Assembly (NCBI GenBank): GCA_020846515.1
Contig: JADLDX010000729.1
Location: 1-6,220 of the forward strand
Length of the DNA: 6,220 nucleotides
Direction: 5' to 3'
Origin: Pirellulaceae bacterium
Lineage (GTDB): Bacteria; Planctomycetota; Planctomycetia; Pirellulales; Pirellulaceae
The first letter of the stretch is position 1, and every line of letters begins with the position of its first letter. The notes below the pieces were generated by a model that saw only the letters and a list, made by a program, of their open reading frames with translations, was not told the origin of the DNA and did no database searches. The position numbers and the translations under genes are program-made. Of this stretch, positions 1 to 5,288 are shown in pieces.

Positions 1-84
1 CTTGTTTTCAACGGCAGTCTGTGCGAGTCAAATACCAGGTAGTGAGTACGCCTGCGGCTGACTGTTAAACGATCGCCGTGCAGC
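1..84. other. Upstream flank of trmD, no recognisable gene
   Basis: All three forward frames close before trmD, with stops at 40-42, 59-61 and 66-68. The tail of an upstream gene could end at any of them. In many bacteria rimM or rpsP precedes trmD, but the 13 to 21 codons visible here do not let me recognise either. No clear Shine-Dalgarno or promoter stands out before the trmD start. Confidence 0.3.
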
Positions 85-747
85 ATGCGATTTGACATCA
101 TCACACTCTTTCCCGATATCTTTGCGGGATTCCTATCCGAAAGCCTGCTTTCCAAGGCGATCGAAGCCGGCCTGGTTGAAGTCCACCTACACGACTTGCG
201 CGCCTGGTCCAAGAACAAACATCACAAAATAGACGATCGGCCCTATGGTGGCGGACCGGGGATGCTGATCCAAGTCGAGCCGGTGGTTGAATGCGTGGAA
301 AGCGTACGGCCGCTGTGCTCGGACCCCGGCCAACTGATCCTGCTCAGCCCAACAGGTCAGCGGCTGAATCAGGCTCTGGCGGGCGAACTGACGGCCACCG
401 GACGATTGATCCTCCTGTGCGGGCGCTACGAAGGTTTTGACCAACGCATCCTGGATATCTTGCAACCGCGAGAGCTGAGCCTGGGTGACTTCATCCTTAA
501 TGGCGGGGAAGTCGCGGCGATGGCTGTGATCGAAACCACAATTCGGCTCATTCCTGGCGTGCTGGGCGATGAGCGCAGCCACCAGGAGGACTCGCATTCC
601 ACCCAAGGCTGGCTGGAATTTCCCCAATACACCCGCCCACGCGAGTTCCGCGGACTGACCGTGCCCGAGGTGCTACTCAATGGTAACCACCGCGAAATAG
701 CCGCCTGGCGAGCCGATCAGAGCCGTCGCCGAAGCGCTCCGCCGTAG
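85..747 (+). CDS. trmD: tRNA (guanine-N1-)-methyltransferase TrmD
   Basis: TrmD uses S-adenosylmethionine to methylate N1 of G37, next to the tRNA anticodon, which prevents +1 frameshifting. It acts in the cytoplasm as a dimer. The 220-residue product starts with the canonical [13 protein letters not shown]. It carries YGGGPGM (54-60), LLSPTGQ (86-92), [11 protein letters not shown] (111-121) and the trefoil-knot SAM-binding segment [12 protein letters not shown] (131-142). R154 and D169 fall at the same numbers as the catalytic Arg and Asp of E. coli TrmD, and are followed by FPQYTRP (179-185). The start is fixed by the family N-terminus; no strong ribosome binding site is visible. The protein is about 35 residues shorter than the 255-residue E. 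coli enzyme because it ends just after the [10 protein letters not shown] helix, so the distal C-terminal helices are missing. It is followed by rplS, as in the classic rpsP-rimM-trmD-rplS cluster. Confidence 0.97.
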   Translation: MRFDIITLFPDIFAGFLSESLLSKAIEAGLVEVHLHDLRAWSKNKHHKIDDRPYGGGPGMLIQVEPVVECVESVRPLCSDPGQLILLSPTGQRLNQALAGELTATGRLILLCGRYEGFDQRILDILQPRELSLGDFILNGGEVAAMAVIETTIRLIPGVLGDERSHQEDSHSTQGWLEFPQYTRPREFRGLTVPEVLLNGNHREIAAWRADQSRRRSAPP

Positions 748-786
748 GTCTGCCAGCGAACCGACTTGGCCCCAGCCAGCCTGTAA

Positions 787-846
787 GCCCAACATTTTGA
801 GCCAACCAGGGTCATTTTGGCCTAGGCAGTTGGCTGAATGTTCGGC
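787..846 (+). promoter_or_regulatory. Candidate structured RNA leader before rplS
   Basis: The trmD-rplS gap of 253 bp can form a long imperfect hairpin. GCC (787-789) pairs with GGC (844-846). After one C/C mismatch, AACATT (791-796) pairs with AATGTT (837-842). After a 3:1 internal loop, AGCCAAC (800-806) pairs with GTTGGCT (829-835). That gives 16 base pairs around a 22-nt apical loop. No T-run follows, so it does not look like an intrinsic terminator. L19 genes in Firmicutes have described autoregulatory leaders; whether this is an analogue is inference from position and pairing only. Confidence 0.3.
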
Positions 847-1000
847 AAACGATGGGGTTCCTGCACAGGTAAAGACGATATTCTTGCTGGTCACCTGCGA
901 CCTGCGGTCAAACAGTTCAGAGCCAGGTCAAGCCAAACAAGATCACCAGCAGACAAGTTCATCAGATAAGATCAGTAGAGAAAGAGCCGGAGCCACGCTT

Positions 1001-1351
1001 ATGTCACAAAAACTAATGCAACTGGTCGAGCAAAGCTGCATTCGCCCAGACGCTGGCAATTTTGAAATCGGCGACACCGTCGATGTGCACACCAAAATTC
1101 TGGAAGGCAATAAAGAACGCATCCAGGTTTTCTCGGGCGTGGTGATCGCTCGTAGCGGTGCTGGCACGCGCGAGATGTTTGTCGTACGTCGCATCGTGGC
1201 CGGCGAAGGTGTTGAACGCAAGTTCCCACTACACTCACCGCGAATCGAGAAGGTGGAAGTCAAGCGTCGCAGCGTCGTACGACGCGCCAAGCTCTACTTC
1301 CTCCGCGAACGTAGCGGTAAGGCGGTACGTTTGACCGAACGCCGCATCTAA
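1001..1351 (+). CDS. rplS: 50S ribosomal protein L19
   Basis: L19 is a large-subunit ribosomal protein located near the 30S-50S interface. The 116-residue product is close to the E. coli length of 115. It shows the family signature [12 protein letters not shown] (44-55), [20 protein letters not shown] (60-79), and the basic stretch [20 protein letters not shown] (85-104) that contacts rRNA. I chose ATG 1001 because the family begins at [16 protein letters not shown] sits at 989-992, eight bases before the start. The same frame is open back to 797, but those 68 codons have no L19 homology. The gap from trmD is 253 bp, so rplS may have its own leader or promoter. The next gene starts 12 bp after its stop, which suggests co-transcription. 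Confidence 0.97.
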   Translation: MSQKLMQLVEQSCIRPDAGNFEIGDTVDVHTKILEGNKERIQVFSGVVIARSGAGTREMFVVRRIVAGEGVERKFPLHSPRIEKVEVKRRSVVRRAKLYFLRERSGKAVRLTERRI

Positions 1352-1363
1352 CGCGTTTGAGCA

Positions 1364-1804
1364 ATGCTATATCGTTGCTGGAAGTGGGCCTGCTCGAAGC
1401 TAAACTTGGGCGGCCCGCGAGAGCCAATTGATCTCGGGCCGCAAGGCGAACAATTGGCCGCCATCTTCCTACAGAAGCTGGGCTATCGCATTCTGGCTCG
1501 TGGTCACCGCCAACGCTTGGGTGAAATTGACTTAGTCGCTCTGGACGGCGAGACATTAGTCTTCGTCGAAGTCAAAACCTGGCGCAGCGCTCAACACGGC
1601 GATCCCTCGGCGGCCGTGGATTCGCGAAAGCAAGATCGACTGACTCGCGCCGCCTTGGTATACCTCAAACGACGTCGGCTACTAGAACGACCAGCCCGCT
1701 TTGATGTCATTTCCATCGTCTGGCCCAGCCCTGAAGCTCAGCCCCTGATTCGTCACTTCATCAATGCATTCGAAGCAGTCGGACAATGGCAGATGTACAG
1801 GTAG
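1364..1804 (+). CDS. YraN/UPF0102 family putative endonuclease
   Basis: The 146-residue product belongs to the UPF0102 (YraN) family, which has a restriction-endonuclease-like fold and is often placed in genome maintenance. Its cellular role is not settled. Family residues are present in order: GEQLAA (28-33), [11 protein letters not shown] (39-49), GEIDLVAL (53-60) and VFVEVKTW (66-73). E29, D56, E69 and K71 make up the expected nuclease metal-binding set (E, D-Xn-ExK). ATG 1364 follows the rplS stop by 12 bp with only a weak GAG ahead. The 24 residues before GPQGEQ are not conserved in the family, so a start slightly further in is possible. The C-terminus overlaps queC by 19 bases. UPF0102 genes commonly lie next to ribosomal or rnhB genes, which fits this location. 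Confidence 0.9.
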   Translation: MLYRCWKWACSKLNLGGPREPIDLGPQGEQLAAIFLQKLGYRILARGHRQRLGEIDLVALDGETLVFVEVKTWRSAQHGDPSAAVDSRKQDRLTRAALVYLKRRRLLERPARFDVISIVWPSPEAQPLIRHFINAFEAVGQWQMYR

Positions 1805-2499
1805 AACCCTCCACCCCTGCCGTCGTCTTGCTCAGCGGTGGACTTGACTCTAGCACAGTATTGGCCATCGCGCAAGTCCAAGGCTACCAGGTGCATGCGA
1901 TCAGCTTTCGATATGGCCAGCGCCATCAAGTCGAACTGGCTTGTGCCAATCGCATCGCCAAAAGAGCCAACGTTTCTCGCCATATCACCGTCGATATCGA
2001 CCTGTCGCAGTTTGGCGGCTCGGCTTTGACGTCCGGCCTGGCTGTTCCCAAACATGCTTCAGCCGACGAAATCGGCAACGACATACCCATCACCTATGTG
2101 CCGGCTCGCAACACAGTCTTTCTGTCGTTAGCACTCGCGTATGCCGAAAGCCTGGGCGCTCGCGACATCTTCTTGGGTGTCAACGCCCTCGATTACAGCG
2201 GCTACCCGGACTGCCGCCCCGAGTACATACGTGCCTTTGAAATCATGGCAAACCTAGGCACCAAGGCAGGTGTCAGCGGCCAACCGATGCGCCTGCATAC
2301 TCCCTTGATCGAGCTAACTAAGGCTCAGATCATTGCATGGGGCCTCAAACTGGGCGTCGACTACAGCCAAACCAGCAGTTGCTATGACCCTCTGGCCGAT
2401 GGTCAAGCCTGCGGTCGTTGCGATGCCTGCCTGTTACGGCTCCGCGGCTTCGCACAGAATCAACTGCATGACCCAGTGGCTTACCAGCCACCGAGTTGA
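1786..2499 (+). CDS. queC: 7-cyano-7-deazaguanine synthase QueC
   Basis: QueC converts 7-carboxy-7-deazaguanine to preQ0 using ATP and ammonia. PreQ0 is the precursor of queuosine at G34 of tRNAs with GUN anticodons, and of some deazaguanine DNA modifications. The 237-residue product has the PP-loop SGGLDSS (17-23), [11 protein letters not shown] (104-114), [16 protein letters not shown] (131-146) and a C-terminal zinc site with C199, C209, C212 and C215. The length is normal for the family. ATG 1786 lies inside the end of the YraN gene in another frame, so translation is probably coupled; no separate ribosome binding site is obvious. No other preQ0 gene (queD, queE, folE) is in the window. 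The stop lies 2 bases before a repeat element that would also terminate the transcript. Confidence 0.96.
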   Translation: MADVQVEPSTPAVVLLSGGLDSSTVLAIAQVQGYQVHAISFRYGQRHQVELACANRIAKRANVSRHITVDIDLSQFGGSALTSGLAVPKHASADEIGNDIPITYVPARNTVFLSLALAYAESLGARDIFLGVNALDYSGYPDCRPEYIRAFEIMANLGTKAGVSGQPMRLHTPLIELTKAQIIAWGLKLGVDYSQTSSCYDPLADGQACGRCDACLLRLRGFAQNQLHDPVAYQPPS

Positions 2500-2501
2500 A
2501 T

Positions 2502-2648
2502 AAAACGGGGTCAGGTCTCATTTTCGTGCCCCAGCGAGCGTCAACTCCTGGCTCGTAAAGATCAAGAGCACGCAGATCAACTCCGGCTAGTCTGGACCTG
2601 TACACATCTTCTCGTTTGCGGCCGGTAAATGAGACCTGACCCCGTTTT
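2502..2648. repeat. REP/MITE-like element, copy A (147 bp)
   Basis: The element is bounded by perfect 22-bp inverted repeats at 2502-2523 and 2627-2648, with the core CGGGGTCAGGTCTCATTT at the left and its complement at the right. Copy B (3787-3960) is in the same orientation and differs by 7 substitutions plus two indels of 21 and 6 bp. No transposase is encoded, and no flanking target duplication is evident. Ends with a GGGGTCAGGTCT core are, from general knowledge, typical of dispersed elements linked to REP-associated tyrosine (Y1) transposases; that assignment is inference. The element fits almost exactly between the queC stop (2499) and the stop of the convergent gene (2656). Confidence 0.85.
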
Positions 2649-2649
2649 T
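2502..2649. terminator. Probable bidirectional terminator formed by repeat copy A
   Basis: The 22-bp inverted arms can pair in RNA from either strand. On the plus strand the right arm ends in CCCCG followed by TTTTT (2645-2649). On the minus strand the left arm ends in CCCCG followed by TTTT (complement of 2502-2505). queC and the minus-strand gene converge on this site with 2 and 7 spare bases. The 103-nt loop is much longer than in a usual intrinsic terminator, so efficiency is uncertain. Confidence 0.45.
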
Positions 2650-2655
2650 AGTCGT

Positions 2656-3696
2656 CTAGCGTCTAACCATAACTCCGCGGATCACTTGGATTATTGTTAC
2701 TGTGATCAAAAGTAGAACCGCACCTCGCAAAAGCCACCACTTCATTGGGCGAGCTTGGAGGACGGAGTTTTCATACGAAGCTTCCGCAGTGTTTGAGCCA
2801 GCCTTGTTCGCAAGTTCGAGGACTCTATCCCACTGGGTGAAATCAGCTCGGTAGTTCTTGCCGGAAATGTGATCGACCACCAGCACGCCCTTGTCAGGGG
2901 GCGGCGGCTCAAAGGCGTTCGGCGGCAATACCTGGTTGAGGGTAAACTTGGTCGTTTCCCAATGCGTTGTCAGAACCGTACCATTCTGCTCGGTAGACTC
3001 CGAGCCCGTGAGAGGATATGGCGTGCTGCTAGAAGTTTTCTCAAAGGCTTCGACCTTGAATACCGAAATAGGCGCGGAGTCCTTATCACGCCGGTATTCG
3101 ATCTTGGCAGGCAGACAAGAGTGCCTGGGATCGAGAAAGTAGCGAGTGGATTCTTGATCAAACACTACCAGTCCTGATTCATTTGACTCTAAGGACTGCG
3201 GTAACTGCGATTGTTCAGCAAGCCAGTACTTGCCGTGCTGAAATATCCATCCTCTTAGGGGTAATATAACATTATTGTCCTGGCTTTGCTGTAACGGCTG
3301 GATAGTGAATTTATCTTGCTTCGGAACTCCGTTTTCGCACTTGAAGTCAACGGTGAATGCTACTTCATCACCTTTCGAAGCACCGAGCACTTGGTGATAA
3401 ACCAGTGTTCCCTTTTCGTACTTGGACATTTCACGTCTAAATGAGCCTGACTTGTCCCAGAGGAATGCCTGGTTAACGTAGTATCCGTTTAGTTCCGCTT
3501 CAGTGAGGTTGGGAAGTTCAGCCTTAACTTCATCATGGTTATATGAGGTCCATTCGATGCGCATATTGGCGACCGGGTCAAGCCAATGCTGCATTTGTTG
3601 CTGTACGGCATCAGGTGTCGTAGCGGGGCCCGCGGCATGCTCGCCGTTTGGTGATTGAAAAAGAAAGACAGTCACGAATAGCGATATAGCGTTCAT
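2656..3696 (-). CDS. Exported membrane-anchored hypothetical protein
   Basis: I do not recognise a specific function. From ATG 3696 the product has 346 residues. It begins with a hydrophobic segment, MNAISLFVTVFLFQ, followed by GEHA that could serve as a signal peptidase site. A hydrophilic region without obvious motifs follows. Near residues 257-285 there is a proline-rich LPPNAFEPPPP followed by KGVLVVDHISGKNY. The C-terminus is a single membrane helix (about 323-340) followed by basic RGVMVRR. The topology suggests a large extracytoplasmic domain anchored at its C-terminus. The frame opens at TTG 3708, but ATG 3696 is preferred: it puts the hydrophobic segment at the N-terminus and has GGA about 8 bases upstream. 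Two sampled lines are 43% and 45% GC and one 53%, against 60% for a line in queC. The gene opposes its neighbours and lies between two direct repeats, which suggests a later insertion. Confidence 0.75.
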   Translation of the reverse strand: MNAISLFVTVFLFQSPNGEHAAGPATTPDAVQQQMQHWLDPVANMRIEWTSYNHDEVKAELPNLTEAELNGYYVNQAFLWDKSGSFRREMSKYEKGTLVYHQVLGASKGDEVAFTVDFKCENGVPKQDKFTIQPLQQSQDNNVILPLRGWIFQHGKYWLAEQSQLPQSLESNESGLVVFDQESTRYFLDPRHSCLPAKIEYRRDKDSAPISVFKVEAFEKTSSSTPYPLTGSESTEQNGTVLTTHWETTKFTLNQVLPPNAFEPPPPDKGVLVVDHISGKNYRADFTQWDRVLELANKAGSNTAEASYENSVLQARPMKWWLLRGAVLLLITVTIIQVIRGVMVRR

Positions 3697-3728
3697 GCCG
3701 GCGTCCAATTGAATTGATACGGTGCCTC

Positions 3729-3757
3729 ATCATATGCACCTCGCATGGCGCGCATAA
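3729..3757 (-). promoter_or_regulatory. Weak candidate promoter for the minus-strand hypothetical gene
   Basis: Read on the minus strand, TATGAT (complement of 3729-3734) is one base from the consensus -10 box and lies about 33 bases before the preferred ATG at 3696. The hexamer 17 bases further upstream, TTATGC (complement of 3752-3757), matches a -35 box only in its first two bases. The -10 lies in the loop of a small GGTGC/GCACC inverted repeat (3721-3725 and 3736-3740). Low confidence. Confidence 0.22.
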
Positions 3758-3772
3758 CACCCCTGCGGGGTG
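3758..3772. other. Short GC-rich perfect hairpin CACCCC-TGC-GGGGTG
   Basis: A 6-bp perfect stem with a 3-nt loop lies 14 bp before repeat copy B and upstream of the minus-strand hypothetical gene. There is no T-run on either side, so it is unlikely to be a terminator. It could be an operator or chance. Confidence 0.3.
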
Positions 3773-3786
3773 GAAGCTGCATGAAC

Positions 3787-3960
3787 AAAACGGGGTCAGG
3801 TCTCATTTTCTTGACCCAGCGAGCGTCAATGCGACGTTTCGCAACGTCAACTCCTGGCTGGTAAAGATCAAGAGCATCGCATCGCAGATCAACTCGGGCT
3901 AGTCTGGACCTGTAAACATCTTCTCGTTTACGGCCGGTAAATGAGACCTGACCCCGTTAT
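3787..3960. repeat. REP/MITE-like element, copy B (174 bp)
   Basis: This is the second, longer copy, in direct orientation with copy A. The left arm is at 3787-3808. The right arm is perfect at 3939-3958, and the terminal TTTT has become TTAT. Relative to copy A it carries 21 extra bases (3830-3850) that hold the hairpin GACGTT-TCGC-AACGTC (3833-3848) and are flanked by CGTCAA direct repeats (3824-3829, 3845-3850). It also has 6 extra bases around a tandem ATCGC (3876-3885). Otherwise 7 of 147 aligned positions differ. No coding sequence and no target duplication are seen. Together with the palindrome at 3977-4009 it accounts for most of the 361-bp gene-free stretch 3697-4057. Confidence 0.85.
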
Positions 3961-3976
3961 TTCTGGCCTGGGTGTC

Positions 3977-4009
3977 TTGTACAGCCAGCTTGGCTGTCTG
4001 GCTGTACAA
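3977..4009. promoter_or_regulatory. 12-bp perfect inverted repeat, candidate operator of the radical SAM gene
   Basis: TTGTACAGCCAG (3977-3988) and CTGGCTGTACAA (3998-4009) are perfect inverted copies around a 9-nt spacer. The spacer contains a third half-unit, so ACAGCCA (3981-3987) can instead pair with TGGCTGT (3991-3997) across GCT. The right arm contains most of TACAAT (4005-4010), one base from a consensus -10 box, 48 bases before the radical SAM start. No good -35 box lies at 16-18 bp spacing. The symmetry suggests a dimeric regulator covering the promoter; an RNA hairpin or attenuator is the alternative. Confidence 0.4.
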
Positions 4010-4057
4010 TTGAGGTCTCGAAGATCAAATCGTCAAAACGCAAGAGTGTAGGGTTCA

Positions 4058-5116
4058 ATGCGACACGGCTCTAATATTGATCCCCCCAATCGCTTCGAAG
4101 CAATTCGACGGGATTCCGATCTGGAGCACTTGGAATGGGACCAAGAGTATTTGCACGCGCTGTCTAATCGAAAGATCGAGTACATCGACGATTCGTCGCA
4201 AAGCATCGTATCGGAGAACTCTTCGCCTGACATTCCGTTTCGCTACAGCATTAACCCCTACCGTGGGTGCATCCATTCATGCGCTTATTGTTATGCTCGC
4301 CCGGGCCATGATTACTTGGGGTTTAATGCTGGTCTCGACTTTGAAACCAAGATCGTTGTCAAGCGTGATGCCGCAAAGCTGTTTCGCAAATTTTTGTCGA
4401 AAAAGAACTGGAGGCCTGAAGCGATCACATTCTCAGGAGTCACGGATTGCTACCAACCCGCCGAGCGGGAGTTCAAGCTCACCCGGCAATGTCTTGAAGT
4501 TGCCTTGGAGTGCCGCCAACCGATAAGCATCATCACGAAGAATGCTTTGGTTCTTCGGGATTTGGCGATAATCAAGCAACTCGCAAGCGACAGTCTCGTT
4601 CATGTCTATCTTTCGATCACCAGCCTCGATCCCGAACTTGCTCGCGATATGGAGCCGCGCACCAGCATTCCTGCCGCTCGCCTTCGTGCTGTTCGCGAGT
4701 TATCAGAATCGGGAGTTCCGGTAGGAGTCATGACTGCTCCAATCATTCCGGGCCTCAACGACTCCGAAATACCCCAGCTACTTGAGGCGGCAAAGGAAGC
4801 GGGGGCAACTACCGCGAACTATATCCTGCTACGATTGCCCCTGACGGTAGAACCCGTCTTCATCGAGTGGCTACAACGGGTTCGGCCCAATCATCAGGAA
4901 AAAGTGCTCGGGCGGATACGGGACGCGCGAGGAGGCAAACTGAGCAGTTCAGAGTGGGGGGAACGGATGGTGGGCAAGGGGCTGATCGCTGAGCAGATTC
5001 GAGACATGTTCCGAGTCTTCCGTCGGAAGTACGGTTTGGACCGAGAAATGCCTCCTTACAACTGCGACCTATTTCAGCCACCAGTGTCAGAATCCGGCCA
5101 GTTGCGTCTGTTCTAG
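4058..5116 (+). CDS. PA0069/Rv2578c-type radical SAM protein (SplB-like)
   Basis: The 352-residue product belongs to the radical SAM proteins grouped with SplB (COG1533) and matches the PA0069/Rv2578c subgroup, whose substrate is not established. It has the N-terminal PPNRFE (9-14) and the 4Fe-4S cluster motif C71-x3-C75-x2-C78 within NPYRGCIHSCAYCYARP (66-82). These are followed by LGFNAGLDFETKI (87-99), FSGVTDCYQPAEREFKLTRQ (about 124-143) and APIIPGLND (about 226-234). The protein ends in QLRLF (348-352), which matches the QLxLF form of the bacterial beta-clamp-binding pentapeptide. The start is supported by family N-terminal residues; TAGGG four bases before the ATG is a poor ribosome binding site. 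True spore photoproduct lyases repair DNA, but a repair role here is only inference from the family and the C-terminal motif. A 12-bp palindrome lies upstream and a terminator-like hairpin follows. Confidence 0.9.
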   Translation: MRHGSNIDPPNRFEAIRRDSDLEHLEWDQEYLHALSNRKIEYIDDSSQSIVSENSSPDIPFRYSINPYRGCIHSCAYCYARPGHDYLGFNAGLDFETKIVVKRDAAKLFRKFLSKKNWRPEAITFSGVTDCYQPAEREFKLTRQCLEVALECRQPISIITKNALVLRDLAIIKQLASDSLVHVYLSITSLDPELARDMEPRTSIPAARLRAVRELSESGVPVGVMTAPIIPGLNDSEIPQLLEAAKEAGATTANYILLRLPLTVEPVFIEWLQRVRPNHQEKVLGRIRDARGGKLSSSEWGERMVGKGLIAEQIRDMFRVFRRKYGLDREMPPYNCDLFQPPVSESGQLRLF

Positions 5117-5151
5117 CCGCCACGAACCCAACGGTCAGATGCGGCTGTTTT
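5115..5151 (+). terminator. Candidate intrinsic terminator after the radical SAM gene
   Basis: AGCCGC (5115-5120), which overlaps the stop codon, pairs with GCGGCT (5141-5146) across a 20-nt loop and is followed by GTTTTA. The six GC-rich pairs and short T-run are consistent with a weak rho-independent terminator. A second small hairpin, CCGAG-TTGC-CTCGG (5199-5212), lies further downstream without a T-run. Confidence 0.4.
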
Positions 5152-5222
5152 AGGCCCTTGCTTCCCCAACGCTCTCCATCGACAATCTGTTGTGGCAGCC
5201 GAGTTGCCTCGGTTAAAGCGAT

Positions 5223-5251
5223 TTACCAGACCAGATATCATCAACTATATT
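5223..5251 (+). promoter_or_regulatory. Candidate sigma70 promoter for trpB
   Basis: TTACCA (5223-5228, four of six -35 consensus bases) and TATATT (5246-5251, five of six -10 consensus bases) are separated by exactly 17 bases. They lie in the 172-bp gap before trpB. The predicted transcript would start near 5258, about 30 bases before the ATG. No trp attenuator or leader peptide was seen. Confidence 0.4.
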
Positions 5252-5288
5252 CTGCGGGCCATCCCCGCCTTTTGGGTACAGACGATCC

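Noticed and set aside
187..627. Long minus-strand open frame across trmD
   Set aside because: It is antisense to a well-conserved gene, has no recognisable domains, and is explained by codon bias in GC-rich coding sequence. The same applies to minus-strand frames over rplS, the radical SAM gene and trpB.
797..1000. A 68-codon in-frame N-terminal extension of ribosomal protein L19
   Set aside because: L19 proteins start at the [21 protein letters not shown] position, the extension has no family similarity, and a Shine-Dalgarno-like GGAG sits before ATG 1001.
3697..3708. TTG 3708 as the start of the minus-strand hypothetical protein
   Set aside because: ATG 3696 has a better upstream GGA and puts the hydrophobic signal-like segment directly at the N-terminus.
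3714..3902. A 62-codon plus-strand ORF running into repeat copy B
   Set aside because: More than half lies inside the repeat and the rest is intergenic. There is no ribosome binding site, and the equivalent frame in copy A has no start. Its frame is discussed only as a property of the repeat.
2502..3960. CRISPR-like or integron attC repeats
   Set aside because: There are only two repeats, over 1.1 kb apart and with long terminal inverted arms. No spacer periodicity, integrase or attC core sites were found.
3787..3960. Target-site duplications that would define a classical DDE transposon
   Set aside because: The bases outside the arms of both copies do not match each other. This leaves a Y1/REP-like mechanism more likely but unproven.
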